Shown here: piece by piece, positions 1-9,107 of the stretch
Layout: each line of letters starts with the position of its first letter
Position numbering within the stretch: the stretch's first letter is position 1
Made by a program: the position numbers and the translations under genes
Origin: PCPOR2b sp965220385
GTDB lineage: Bacteria; Poribacteria; WGA-4E; PCPOR2b
Length of the DNA: 64,000 bases
Direction of reading: 5' to 3'
NCBI GenBank assembly: GCA_965220385.1
Contig: OZ244825.1
Span: 124,001 to 188,000, forward strand
The notes under the pieces: model-generated
Told to the model about the DNA's origin: nothing
Databases searched by the model: none
What the model saw: only the letters and a program-made list of their open reading frames with translations

Positions 1-857
1 ATTTCTTTCCGCTGTTCGGCGGTCAGAAAGGTCTGTTTGGCATAATACGATGCATTTTTCTCGCATACCTTGCGACTAAAACAGAAATAAAGAGACGGGA
101 GTTGATTCTGATCCTGAACGTGGGAGACCAAATCTACGTTGATGGGACCCTGCGATACCTTCCCATCGGCTTTATCCGGCTTGGTTTTGTGGCGGCTATC
201 ATCGGTATTGTCGTAGGAATCCTCGTAAATTATCGATTCTTGGATCCGTTGCAAATGCTCAAGATTGCCGACGCCGTATCCTTCCAAATAGAGATGATGC
301 TCCAGAGGAACAGGTCGCTCTAACTCCTCGATCACATCAATCTCAACCTCTCGAACCGACCGCATCCATTCGGCGAATTCGTTGATATTCGGGATCGTTG
401 CACTCAAACAAACAAACTTGATATTCTGAGGGGCAAAAATGATACTCTCTTCCCAAACCGTTCCGCGCTCAATATCGTTGATATAGTGAATTTCATCAAA
501 GATGACGTATTCTACATCGTCCAAGCGGGTAATATCATCAAAGATCGTATTGCGGAAAATCTCCGTTGTCATCAGTAGCACCGGTGCAAACTGGTTTAGG
601 ACCACATCGCCAGTCACAATTCCTACCTGGTCTCCATAAACCTGATAGAAATCTCGATACTTTTGGTTGCTCAGGGCTTTAATCGGTGCCGTATAAATGA
701 CGCGACGCCCCATCTCCACACACTTTTCAATAGCATATTCGGCGAGTACTGTTTTGCCTGCGCCGGTCGGTGCGGTAACTAACACGGAGTGGTTCCGATC
801 TATGGCATGAATCGCCTCCTCCTGAAACGGATCTAGCTGCAGCCCCTTATAAAGCAT
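1..857 (-). CDS. Ski2-like DEAD/DEAH-box RNA helicase, N-terminal part (runs off window)
   Basis: This is the first 285 residues of a superfamily 2 helicase; the 3' part lies beyond base 1. I translated it from the minus strand. Walker A is APTGAGKT at residues 29-36, motif Ia is TAPIKALSNQK at about 56-66, the Walker B box is DEIH at 121-124, and the SAT motif sits in LSATIPN at 151-157. The DEIH box and the text around SAT fit the Ski2/Mtr4-like group of ATP-dependent RNA helicases, known for RNA unwinding in decay or processing. The start ATG has AGGAG about six bases upstream and lies 32 bases downstream of a perfect promoter -10 box. No partner gene is visible in the window, so the precise RNA process is unknown. 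Family assignment is firm; subfamily is likely. Confidence 0.9.
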   Translation of the reverse strand, partial: MLYKGLQLDPFQEEAIHAIDRNHSVLVTAPTGAGKTVLAEYAIEKCVEMGRRVIYTAPIKALSNQKYRDFYQVYGDQVGIVTGDVVLNQFAPVLLMTTEIFRNTIFDDITRLDDVEYVIFDEIHYINDIERGTVWEESIIFAPQNIKFVCLSATIPNINEFAEWMRSVREVEIDVIEELERPVPLEHHLYLEGYGVGNLEHLQRIQESIIYEDSYDNTDDSRHKTKPDKADGKVSQGPINVDLVSHVQDQNQLPSLYFCFSRKVCEKNASYYAKQTFLTAEQRKE

Positions 858-888
858 TCAAATCTCCTGAGAAATCACTGATGAAATG

Positions 889-917
889 ATTATAACGCTT
901 TCACTTTTTTTTGTCAA
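889..917 (-). promoter_or_regulatory. Consensus sigma-70 promoter of the helicase gene
   Basis: Reading the minus strand, TTGACA (912-917) and TATAAT (889-894) are separated by exactly 17 bases. Transcription would start near 882, giving a leader of roughly 25 bases before the helicase ATG. Confidence 0.8.
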
Positions 918-974
918 TTACGAAATGAGTTGGTGAGATACGATTAAAGCGTTCACTACCTCCATAAATTCCGC

Positions 975-1003
975 TTGCACACCATTCCAATGCGTGCTAT
1001 GCT
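975..1003 (+). promoter_or_regulatory. Possible promoter of the LRR/cytochrome protein gene
   Basis: TTGCAC at 975-980 and TATGCT at 998-1003 are spaced by 17 bases, upstream of the start at 1080. Both boxes deviate from consensus, so this is only a candidate. Confidence 0.35.
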
Positions 1004-1079
1004 TGTGCACTCAATAATACAAGCTACCACCTGTAGTAAAAACGAGCCAGCCAAACTGGCATAGCGGGAGCGTTCTTCT

Positions 1080-4000
1080 ATGTTTAAGGGTTATCTCGTC
1101 CCCAATTTCATTTGGACCTTTAAGCAGCATTATCTTCTTGCACTCATCAGTCTATTGATTCTCACCCTATCGTCTCCAACTGTATCCGCCCAACAGGGGG
1201 TAGCCCAAGATGCCTACGCCATCTTTGAGCAAAGCTGCCTTATCTGCCACGGACCTGACGGTGCCTATAAAGAGACACTCCTAATTGAGCACAGCGCGCT
1301 TATCAAAGCAAATGGCTCTGTCGTTCCGGGAAACCCAGAGGCTTCCAGACTCTATAAGCGGCTGCTTGGAGAAGGTGGACAACTGATGCCGCTGGGAGGT
1401 CCCCCGCTACCCGATTCACAGATTGAAACGGTTAAAAACTGGATACTGGCAGGTGCCCCCGATTGGGCGGCGCCCCCTACAACCGATAGACGTTTCATCA
1501 CCCCCAGCGAAGTACTCAACACCATAGAAACACACCTGATGTCCCTCTCATCATTTGACCGCGCCTTCGCCCGTTACTTCACACTCACCCACCTCTATAA
1601 CGCAGGCGAGCCACCGAGCATCCTCCAAGAGTATCGTAAGGGACTCTCCAAACTGATCAACAGCCTCTCATGGGAGCGCGAAATTACCAACCCACAGCCC
1701 ATTGACCCACAAGGGACTATCTTCTATATTGACCTAAGACACTATGAGTGGGATCGGAATGATGGCTGGACGACAATAGAAGCAGAATATCCCTACCATC
1801 ACTTATTTGATGCACCGACACAGACAGCACTGAAAGCACAACTGACGCGGTTGCAGGGGGAGATGAACTCCAATATACCATCTATTCATGTTGATTGGTT
1901 TGTCGCACAAGCATCTCTACCTCCACTATACCATGACCTACTCTCGCTCCCATTGACAGACAGGGAGTTAGAGACGCGATTAGAGGTTGACGTGGTACGC
2001 AATATCACCAATGCACCGGGAGTTGATGTCTGGCGGGCAGGCACTAACAATTCAGGGGTCTCCAATAACAACAGGGTTATAGAACGACACACCTCTCGAT
2101 ATGGCGCATACTGGAAGAGCTACGACTTTGCTGGAAGTGTTGGGACACAGAATATCTTCACTCACCCGCTCTCATTTACCCACGATGGCGGAGAGGTTGT
2201 CTTCAACCTGCCCAACGGATTACAGGGCTACTACATAACCAATGCGTCTGGCTTCCGTCTCGACGACGCACCGATAAACATCGTATCTAACCCCGCAGCG
2301 AGCGACCCGACCGTGCGGAATGGACTCTCCTGTTTCGGTTGTCATACAGAGGGGGTGAAGACGTTTGAGGACGAAGTGCGTTCCGTGATAGAGAGTAATA
2401 CCACCCCCGCGTATGACAAGGAACAAGCGTTACGGCTCTATGTCGAGCAGTCAAGGTTGGATGCACACCTCCAAGCCGATATGAACCGCTACCAAGCGGC
2501 CCTGGAAGCAACGGGTGGTGCATTTGGAGATATTGAGCCGATCTCCCGTTTCCATGAGGTGTATCAGGGACCGGTAAATCTTGCATACGCCGCCGCGGTC
2601 GTCGGGTTAGAACCGCAAGTGTTCTTAGAGAAGATTCGTGAAAATATAGGCCTACAGAATACTGGCTTGTTGGTTTTAGATAGTGAAAACGGAAGTATGA
2701 AACGGGACACCTGGACATCGAATTTTGTCGCAATGATTTACGCTTTAGACTTCCCCGAAGCAGAGGTTGATACGCCATCACAGCCGGACAGGTTACCGGG
2801 TACGATTGTTCAGATCCCTGACACAAACCTCCGTGCCGCGATTGCAGAGGAGCTCGGCAAAACTCCCAATGCCCCAATAACCGTGGAGGAGATGGAAAGG
2901 CTAGAAGAACTTAATATCACAAATAGGGGCATCCAAGATTTGACAGGACTTCAGTTTGCAACAAATTTGAACGAATTATTTCTCGGCACTTGGCGGGAAA
3001 ATGCGGGCAATCAAATTTCCGACCTCTCACCGATAGCAGGCTTGGTCGAATTGCGCGATCTCAGGCTCGACGAGAATCCCATATCTGATCTATCGCCCCT
3101 AAAGAACTTAAAAAATCTCACTCACCTAGTATGTCGTGACACCCCGGTATCCGACCTGTCACCACTTGCGGGGTTAATCAATCTGAGGCTTATATTTTTG
3201 AATGCGAACCCCAACATATCTGACTTGTCACCACTTTCAGGATTAATCAATCTGGGGGTTTTACATCTTACTGACAATAAAGTATCCGACCTGTCACCAC
3301 TTGCAGGATTAAACAGCCTGAGCGACCTTCTCATGTGGGGCAATCCCGTGTCTAATTTATCACCCTTGACACAATTACCAAAACTGGACACATTAAATAT
3401 TTGCGGTGGAAAGATATCAGACCTTACGCCGTTGGTGGATTTCACAAGTTTGAAAGAACTGTATTTTGCCAATAACGAAATATCAGATATATCCCCCCTT
3501 GCGCGGCTAACCGGGCTAAATCGTCTGAATCTTGAAGAGAATGACATATCGGACATATCTCCGCTTGCAAGTTTAACCAACTTGAAATGGCTAAATCTTG
3601 AAGAGAATGACATATTGGACATATCTCCGCTTGCAGGGCTAACCCAATTGCAATGGCTAAATATTGCTGAAAATATGATTTCCGACCTGTCACCTCTGGA
3701 TGGGATACGCAATAATATAACCCTCTTTTGGTACGACAATCCGGCCTTCCCAAAAGGAGGACCAAAGATAGAAGGACCGTGGCTATGGGCCGTGTTACTA
3801 GATACTACAGACGACGGGAAGTTGGGGGACACTGATTTACTAGCGGAGGTGAGTGGGGGCGTGGTGACGGAGGAGTTGATCTCTACCCACGGGGCAATCG
3901 AGGGAAACACAGTCGGTGATAGCGCGTGGAACTACGACAGGCTGCCTCCTACAGGACATAATAATATTGAGGATATGTTAGGGGAAGTCATCCCGGAGGG

Positions 4001-5285
4001 GGCTATCTATGGCGTTGTGTCCCTATATTCACCACGGGAACAAGATACGACGTTACACGTCGGCGGCGATCGCGGGGCAAGGGTCTGGCTCAACGGAAAT
4101 TTAACTTATAATCAACCCGAAAATCGTAGTGGTAGTGATTACACTGATTTTTCCCCTGTCACATTGAAGCAGGGGTTGAATGTCTTGTTAGTTGTGGTTC
4201 ATGTCCGTGGCAACGGCTTCTTTGGGTTTGCACCCGGCACGGAATATACAGTGGAAAATCCCGGTATCGGCTACACTGTTTCCCCAACACCAATTCACCC
4301 CGGTGATACCTTCACTCTTGATATCAGCGCGGAAAATATCTTCGACATGGCGGGTTGGCAGTTTGATATTGTATTTGACCCCACTGCACTGGAAACGATT
4401 GACGTAAGCGAAGGCGATTTTCTGAAGATGGCTGGTAGCAGCACGTTCTTTCAGGGTGGAACTATTGATAATGTAGCGGGTAAAATTGGAGGACTCAGTG
4501 CCGCACGGTTCTCAACCCAAGGCGCGAGCGGGACCGGGGTCCTACTTCAGGTGACATTCAAGGCAAAATCTGCAGGCGAAACAGAGTTGACGCTGCAGAA
4601 CCTTGAGTTCGCTGCTGTCACGGGGCAGCACATTCCTGCAGGACCTCAGCAGATTAGCATCACCGTGGCGGAACAACTGGCAATCGGAGATGTAAATAGA
4701 GATGGAAGGGTCAGTATCCTAGATCTAGTTCTCGTCGCCCAGCAGTTGGGAAACAGAGTGCCCCCCGACTCGCCGGTGGATGTCAATGGCGACGGGGTTG
4801 TTAATATCTTCGACATCGTCCCCATAGCACAGGGAATTGCCAGCGCAAGCGCTGCACCGATTGGAGTAGAAAGCGTAGACGCTGCGATGATAGCGTCATG
4901 GATTGTACAAGCACGGTTGGAGGATGACGGTTCGCTCGCTTTCAAACAGGGCATCGCGAATCTTGAAAAACTACTGGCTTCACTGATTCCTGAAGCGACG
5001 GCGTTGTTGGCAAACTATCCGAACCCGTTCAACCCGGAGACATGGATACCGTATCAGTTGGCAGAGTCGGGTGAGGTAACGCTGAAAATTTATGACATAA
5101 ATGGGCAATTGGTTCGGCGTTTGGAAGTAGGATATAAGGCAGCGGGTATGTATCGGAGTCGAAGCCGTGCAGTGTACTGGGACGGTCGGAATGGGCTTGG
5201 TGAGCAACTCGCCAGTGGTGCGTACTTTTATACACTGACAGCCGGTGAGTTCACAGCGACGCGACGGATGCTGATACTGAAGTAA
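1080..5285 (+). CDS. Secreted multidomain protein: haem-binding motifs, leucine-rich repeats, cohesin-like, dockerin and FlgD-like C-terminus
   Basis: The 1401-residue protein starts with a signal peptide (hydrophobic run about 18-30, cleavage likely after VSA near 37). A cytochrome-c type motif CLICH is at 53-57 and a second, CFGCH, at 418-422, so two covalent haems are possible. From about 580 to 885 run about ten internalin-like leucine-rich repeats with a recurring SDLSPLAGL core. Around 1060-1195 is a cohesin-like beta domain (GDTFTLDISAEN). At about 1202-1254 is a dockerin with two calcium loops, DVNRDGRVSILD and DVNGDGVVNIFD. The end (about 1306-1401) contains NPFNPETWIPYQL and GQLVRRLE and resembles FlgD-like or type IX sorting domains. 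It is probably a cell-surface or exported scaffold. The combination of redox, adhesion and scaffold parts in one chain is unusual. Domains are seen; localisation and role are inferred. GGGAG lies ten bases before the ATG. Confidence 0.88.
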   Translation: MFKGYLVPNFIWTFKQHYLLALISLLILTLSSPTVSAQQGVAQDAYAIFEQSCLICHGPDGAYKETLLIEHSALIKANGSVVPGNPEASRLYKRLLGEGGQLMPLGGPPLPDSQIETVKNWILAGAPDWAAPPTTDRRFITPSEVLNTIETHLMSLSSFDRAFARYFTLTHLYNAGEPPSILQEYRKGLSKLINSLSWEREITNPQPIDPQGTIFYIDLRHYEWDRNDGWTTIEAEYPYHHLFDAPTQTALKAQLTRLQGEMNSNIPSIHVDWFVAQASLPPLYHDLLSLPLTDRELETRLEVDVVRNITNAPGVDVWRAGTNNSGVSNNNRVIERHTSRYGAYWKSYDFAGSVGTQNIFTHPLSFTHDGGEVVFNLPNGLQGYYITNASGFRLDDAPINIVSNPAASDPTVRNGLSCFGCHTEGVKTFEDEVRSVIESNTTPAYDKEQALRLYVEQSRLDAHLQADMNRYQAALEATGGAFGDIEPISRFHEVYQGPVNLAYAAAVVGLEPQVFLEKIRENIGLQNTGLLVLDSENGSMKRDTWTSNFVAMIYALDFPEAEVDTPSQPDRLPGTIVQIPDTNLRAAIAEELGKTPNAPITVEEMERLEELNITNRGIQDLTGLQFATNLNELFLGTWRENAGNQISDLSPIAGLVELRDLRLDENPISDLSPLKNLKNLTHLVCRDTPVSDLSPLAGLINLRLIFLNANPNISDLSPLSGLINLGVLHLTDNKVSDLSPLAGLNSLSDLLMWGNPVSNLSPLTQLPKLDTLNICGGKISDLTPLVDFTSLKELYFANNEISDISPLARLTGLNRLNLEENDISDISPLASLTNLKWLNLEENDILDISPLAGLTQLQWLNIAENMISDLSPLDGIRNNITLFWYDNPAFPKGGPKIEGPWLWAVLLDTTDDGKLGDTDLLAEVSGGVVTEELISTHGAIEGNTVGDSAWNYDRLPPTGHNNIEDMLGEVIPEGAIYGVVSLYSPREQDTTLHVGGDRGARVWLNGNLTYNQPENRSGSDYTDFSPVTLKQGLNVLLVVVHVRGNGFFGFAPGTEYTVENPGIGYTVSPTPIHPGDTFTLDISAENIFDMAGWQFDIVFDPTALETIDVSEGDFLKMAGSSTFFQGGTIDNVAGKIGGLSAARFSTQGASGTGVLLQVTFKAKSAGETELTLQNLEFAAVTGQHIPAGPQQISITVAEQLAIGDVNRDGRVSILDLVLVAQQLGNRVPPDSPVDVNGDGVVNIFDIVPIAQGIASASAAPIGVESVDAAMIASWIVQARLEDDGSLAFKQGIANLEKLLASLIPEATALLANYPNPFNPETWIPYQLAESGEVTLKIYDINGQLVRRLEVGYKAAGMYRSRSRAVYWDGRNGLGEQLASGAYFYTLTAGEFTATRRMLILK

Positions 5286-5317
5286 GGCAATTTTCCGATA
5301 AGTAGCAATTTAGATTT

Positions 5318-5487
5318 TATGGTAGATTTTAGAATTACTTGGACACTCTCAATGCACAACCAACCCCCTAAATCCCGCCCCCGATAAACCGGGATTTCGC
5401 TGACGCTCAACTTGTCAGGGGGACTTTGAAAACTTCTTGAAGGTTGGAGTTATTGGTAGTGTCTACTTATTTGTCTAATGCACCATA
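5318..5487 (+). repeat. MITE-like element, family A copy 1 (170 bp)
   Basis: The segment begins with TATGGTAGATTTTAGAATTA and ends with the inverted form of TATGGTGCATTAG; both ends also carry inward GTGTCC/GTGTCTAC motifs. It has no ORF. The core holds CCCCTAAATCCCGCCCCCGA and TCAGGGGGACTTTGAA, which in reverse match the cores of the copies at 39216 and 40855. The element lies between the LRR gene and the epimerase operon. Confidence 0.65.
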
Positions 5488-5541
5488 ATATAATAGAGGA
5501 TGACCACGGTTATCCCATACTCAGAAAGGGGTAGGATAGAC

Positions 5542-6309
5542 ATGGCAGAAAAGAAACGGGTACTTATTACCGGCGCGGCAGGCAAAGTCGGCAGCACATT
5601 GTGGAGCGCATGGGAAAAGGAAGATAAATACACCCTGACGTTGGTAGACATCAAGGAGGCGACCAGTACAAAATCCCGCGTTGAGTTGGGCGATGTTCGC
5701 GACTATCAGCGAATGCGAGAACTCTGTAAAGATCAGGATGTCGTTGTTCACCTCGCGCTTGTCACGCAAGACCAATTTGGCAAAGTGCCGGGCGAAGTGA
5801 CCGACATCGGGGCAGCGATGCTGCTATTTGAAGCTGCCCGTGAAGAGGGTGTCCAAAAGATCGTGTTTGCGTCCACAAACCACGTCACCGGCTGGAACGA
5901 ACGCGTGAGTTCGCCACCACGATTTTCTACTGCGGAGCAGATAAATCCCGATGGCTGGTACGGGGCAATGAAAGGGATGGCAGAGGTCGCCGGACGCTAC
6001 CTCGTCAATGAATTCGACATGCGCTTTATCAGTATCCGTATTGGCACATTCACAGGCGGATACGAAGCGGAGCATTTACGCACCTGTAGTACACTCCTGA
6101 CACCGCGCGACTGTGCCCAACTGTTCGGGCGGGCAGTGGATTATGAAGGTCCCGTGAAATGTCTCATCACCTACGGCAGGTCTGCCAATTCGACCGCCTA
6201 CCAACAAAGCTATCTTGATATTAGTGGTGCCGTTGAGATTCTCGGTTATCAGCCGCAAGACAACCTGATGAAAACGCATCTTCCTCAGCTGCTCGACAAT
6301 GATGCCTAA
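5542..6309 (+). CDS. NAD-dependent epimerase/dehydratase, uronate-dehydrogenase-like SDR
   Basis: This 255-residue extended short-chain dehydrogenase has the nucleotide-binding motif GAAGKVG at 11-17, the catalytic serine in ASTNHVTG (about 111) and the YxxxK pair Y140/K144 in YGAMK. Its length and the NHVTG text fit uronate dehydrogenase-like enzymes, which oxidise a uronic acid to an aldarolactone with NAD; the true substrate is not readable. I chose the ATG at 5542 because AAAGGGGTAGGA precedes it, whereas the upstream in-frame ATG at 5500 has GAGG directly abutting it. It is the first gene of a tight operon (22-base gap to the Gfo/Idh gene). A homologue with the same ASTNHVTG motif lies at 51303-52028. 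Confidence 0.85.
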   Translation: MAEKKRVLITGAAGKVGSTLWSAWEKEDKYTLTLVDIKEATSTKSRVELGDVRDYQRMRELCKDQDVVVHLALVTQDQFGKVPGEVTDIGAAMLLFEAAREEGVQKIVFASTNHVTGWNERVSSPPRFSTAEQINPDGWYGAMKGMAEVAGRYLVNEFDMRFISIRIGTFTGGYEAEHLRTCSTLLTPRDCAQLFGRAVDYEGPVKCLITYGRSANSTAYQQSYLDISGAVEILGYQPQDNLMKTHLPQLLDNDA

Positions 6310-6331
6310 AATGTGAAAGGAGCATATCATC

Positions 6332-7402
6332 ATGGAGGACAAAATCAGAATCGGTGTAATTGGGTGCAGAGTTGGTCGGACGTGGGTGGCAGGGGCGAAA
6401 GCCGGTGAGGATACGACTGCTTGGGCGGTTGCCGATCTGAATCAGGAGCTCGCGCAACAGGTTGCCGCCGATAACGGGGTTTCCAGAGTGTATGGCGATT
6501 ATCGGGAACTGCTCGCGGACGATGAAGTGGATGCGGTTGGAGTCGCCACAGCCCCTGACGTGCGGAAACCGATGGTAATTGATGCTTTGAATGCAGGCAA
6601 GCATGTATTGGTTCAAAAGCCACACGGTCGCAACGCTGCCGACGTAGAAGAGATCAACGCGGTGGCGGAATCCACCGGGAAAACCCTTGTCTACTCCTAC
6701 TTCATGCGGCATGAGCCGAAGAATAAGGAGACTCGTCAAATCATCGCAGCGGGGAAAATCGGACAGGTCTACCATGCGCGTGTACACTATCATTATCGGG
6801 AACGTGGGGTCAATCATGATCCGGGACCGGGCAGAGATTGGCTATATCGGTGGGGGTTAAAGGGCGGTGCGCTGGGTCAACACGGCTCGCACTATCTCGA
6901 TCAGGCGTGGTTTTTGATGGGCTGTCCACAGCCCGAATGGGCATTTGCTGCCAGTCATAGCGCGTTTCCAACAACCTTAAAGGTAGATCGTCATTCCGAG
7001 GACTATCTCAGCTTTCTGGTGGGCTGCGCCAACGGCATCACGATCCAGATGGACACCTCCTCTGTCATTCCGACATGGACAGACCGTGCGTGGGATCTTC
7101 GTATCCGAATTTTAGGCACGGAGGGTACAATCGAACAGGAATCCACATCCCAACCTTCCGGAGTAAAGCGTTCGGGTACACGCCGACTACTCGGCGCAAT
7201 CTACACCGAGGGCGACGATTTCATCGATGAGTATGTGGAACACAGCGACGGCGATTTCGACACAGAGATACAGGATTTTGCTGGAGCGATTCGTGGGAAC
7301 AATCCGCCCGATGTATCACCCGACAATGCGCTGACGTTCATGAAGTTGCTGGACGCTATCTATCTGAGCGCGGAGACCGGAGAGAAGGTGCAGATCTCTT
7401 AG
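6332..7402 (+). CDS. Gfo/Idh/MocA family oxidoreductase
   Basis: The 356-residue protein begins with a Rossmann fold (IGVIGCRVG at 7-15), followed by the sugar dehydrogenase C-terminal domain. The position of the usual EKP motif is QKP at 95-97 (VQKPHGR), so the common glutamate is replaced. HGSHYLDQAWFLMG at about 187-200 contains the histidine often seen in the active site. Such enzymes oxidise or epimerise sugars and inositols with NAD(P). GAAAGGAG precedes the ATG. It sits between the SDR and the LarA-like gene with gaps of 22 and 35 bases, so the three are likely cotranscribed and act on one substrate. The substrate is unknown. Confidence 0.87.
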   Translation: MEDKIRIGVIGCRVGRTWVAGAKAGEDTTAWAVADLNQELAQQVAADNGVSRVYGDYRELLADDEVDAVGVATAPDVRKPMVIDALNAGKHVLVQKPHGRNAADVEEINAVAESTGKTLVYSYFMRHEPKNKETRQIIAAGKIGQVYHARVHYHYRERGVNHDPGPGRDWLYRWGLKGGALGQHGSHYLDQAWFLMGCPQPEWAFAASHSAFPTTLKVDRHSEDYLSFLVGCANGITIQMDTSSVIPTWTDRAWDLRIRILGTEGTIEQESTSQPSGVKRSGTRRLLGAIYTEGDDFIDEYVEHSDGDFDTEIQDFAGAIRGNNPPDVSPDNALTFMKLLDAIYLSAETGEKVQIS

Positions 7403-7437
7403 TCTTTTTCACAACTGATTCAAAGAGAGGGTCCGAG

Positions 7438-8811
7438 ATGGCTACATTTCAGGTGTCTTGGGTAAATGGCGAAATGTCTCTGAACATTCCCGACAAAAAC
7501 ATTGAGGCAGTTGTGCTCCCTCGCGAGTTGCCACAATTGGACAATCCCATTGATAGTGTCAAAGCCGCCCTCGAAAAGCCCATCGGTTGTCCGCCCCTCA
7601 AGGATGCCGTCACCTCCTCAGACCGTATTGCTCTGCTAATCACGGACACCATGGATAGCCTCATGGGGCCGCCGCACAATATTGGTCCGTACCTGCTTGA
7701 TCAGTTTAATGCCGCTGGCGTTCCCGACGAACATATCACCGTCCTCCACGCAGCGGGTATGCACGGTCACGCTGGGGCGAGAGAGAAACTTGGCGAGGGC
7801 TGGCTGCATCGTGTGCGTTATGTTGAGCATCACCCGCACAAAGCGGAAGATCTGGCTTATGTCGGCACCACACGGATGGGAACCCCAGTGTGGGTGAACC
7901 GGTTGGTCGCGGAGGCAGATTACGTGTTAGGGGTTGGCGGATGCGCCCCTTCGCTTTTCGGGTGGCACGGTGGGGCAGGCATCATTCTGCCGGGCGCGTC
8001 TGGGCGTGATACCATTCGGCATAATCACACCTATATCCTGATGGATCGACCGATTAGTGGCTGGGGACCCGGCAATCCTCAACGGGAAGATGTGCAAGAT
8101 GCCGGCGATCTTGCGGGCTTCAACATGAAGATCGATTTCACAGCGAATACTGTGTTTGCGGGCTATCACCGAGAAGAATGGCCCATCGCCGTGCACTATT
8201 ACCAAGAACATGCCATGACGCCGGTTGAGCCAGCAGACATCTATATTATGGGGATTGGTGCGAGCGAAAACCTTGCGTGCCTCTATATGAAAATTGAAGT
8301 CGCCGAACAGGTGATTCGTGAAAATGGAATTGTCATTCTCGTCTGTTCTGCCCACCAGCAACCAGATGTTTCGGGTTGGTCAGAAGAACGCGCCCTGCAG
8401 CAAACCATCGATTCAACGAACGTTTGGATGGATGGAGGTGAAACATTGAATCCAGATGAAGATCCGCTCAAGCTCGATCTCCTCGCCCGTTTCCGGTTGA
8501 TGCAGCTACCGCTGGGTCGTCTCGCGCAAATTCTGACTCGACGTGAGGGGGAACCGCGTAGCACCTGTATGTCGTGGAGTCATCGCCGCGCCATTGAGCG
8601 GGGGCGGACGTTCATCGTGACCGAAATGGATGAAGCACAGGCGTATTCTTATAGCTTTACTTATGCGACCCGTTCCTTTGATGATGCACTTCAAAAAGCA
8701 TTTAACGAACTTGGAAAAGATGCCCGGGTTGTTGTGAATGCCCCGCTGTTGGGAAACCCTCTGCCACCGCAAAATCGGGTCATCCTAAAGACTGGAGAGT
8801 CAGTTTCTTAG
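7438..8811 (+). CDS. LarA-like (DUF2088) protein lacking the usual pincer-cofactor residues
   Basis: The 457-residue protein matches the lactate racemase LarA family by HPHKAEDLAYVGTTRMGTP (about 132-150) and the ILPGASGRDTIRHNH block (183-197). Known LarA enzymes carry a nickel-pincer nucleotide on a lysine in a motif like PHxFAGFSGGxKxxLPG. Here the matching stretch reads APSLFGWHGGAGIILPG (170-186): the histidine is replaced by serine 172 and the lysine by glycine 181, while the later histidine 197 is kept. That suggests a divergent member not using the standard pincer, or a non-racemase function. It is the last gene of the SDR/Gfo operon, so action on a hydroxy or sugar acid is likely. 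Family membership is solid; activity is open. Confidence 0.8.
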   Translation: MATFQVSWVNGEMSLNIPDKNIEAVVLPRELPQLDNPIDSVKAALEKPIGCPPLKDAVTSSDRIALLITDTMDSLMGPPHNIGPYLLDQFNAAGVPDEHITVLHAAGMHGHAGAREKLGEGWLHRVRYVEHHPHKAEDLAYVGTTRMGTPVWVNRLVAEADYVLGVGGCAPSLFGWHGGAGIILPGASGRDTIRHNHTYILMDRPISGWGPGNPQREDVQDAGDLAGFNMKIDFTANTVFAGYHREEWPIAVHYYQEHAMTPVEPADIYIMGIGASENLACLYMKIEVAEQVIRENGIVILVCSAHQQPDVSGWSEERALQQTIDSTNVWMDGGETLNPDEDPLKLDLLARFRLMQLPLGRLAQILTRREGEPRSTCMSWSHRRAIERGRTFIVTEMDEAQAYSYSFTYATRSFDDALQKAFNELGKDARVVVNAPLLGNPLPPQNRVILKTGESVS

Positions 8812-8929
8812 CCTAATTCAAGCCTGCTCGGCTTGGATGGACATGTTCCAGCCGTATATATCGGGCACCGTGAGTAAAAGAAATTGGAAAAGGGGGCGCA
8901 ATCTATATTGTACACGGCATTAAAATCCC

Positions 8930-8959
8930 TTGACAATAGGACAAGTCAATAAGTATAAT
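8930..8959 (+). promoter_or_regulatory. Promoter of tRNA-Gly
   Basis: TTGACA at 8930-8935 and TATAAT at 8954-8959 are 18 bases apart and end 15 bases before the mature tRNA 5' end. Confidence 0.8.
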
Positions 8960-8974
8960 TTAGCGATTTTCCGG

Positions 8975-9046
8975 GCGGGTGTAGCTCAGTGGTAGAGCAT
9001 CAGCTTCCCAAGCTGAGGGCCGCGGGTTCAAGTCCCGTCACCCGCT
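8975..9046 (+). tRNA. tRNA-Gly (anticodon CCC)
   Basis: The 72-base cloverleaf has the acceptor stem GCGGGTG/CACCCGC, D-arm GCTCAGTGGTAGAGC, anticodon stem TCAGC/GCTGA with loop TTCCCAA (anticodon CCC), and T-arm GCGGG-TTCAAGT-CCCGT. The discriminator base is T and CCA is not encoded. Confidence 0.93.
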
Positions 9047-9068
9047 TTATCTGTGCTGGACACCTGAA

Positions 9069-9095
9069 ACCCCTGCATTGGGGCTTTGTTTTTAT
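9069..9095 (+). terminator. Weak possible terminator after tRNA-Gly
   Basis: A four-base CCCC/GGGG stem with loop TGCATT is followed by CTTTGTTTTT. The stem is short, and readthrough into the FmdB gene is possible. Confidence 0.3.
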
Positions 9096-9107
9096 GAGGA
9101 GAGCGAA

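Noticed and set aside
2287..2877. 196-residue minus-strand frame inside the LRR protein gene
   Set aside because: Shadow of the plus-strand gene; the composition is poor and it has no domain and no ribosome binding site.
3000..3700. Possible CRISPR-like or tandem DNA repeats
   Set aside because: The periodicity is the LRR coding repeat of about 66 bases with diverged units; there are no spacers. No CRISPR array was seen anywhere in the window.
3122..3910. 262-residue minus-strand frame opposite the LRR region
   Set aside because: Periodic mirror of the repeated SDLSPL codons; no independent evidence.
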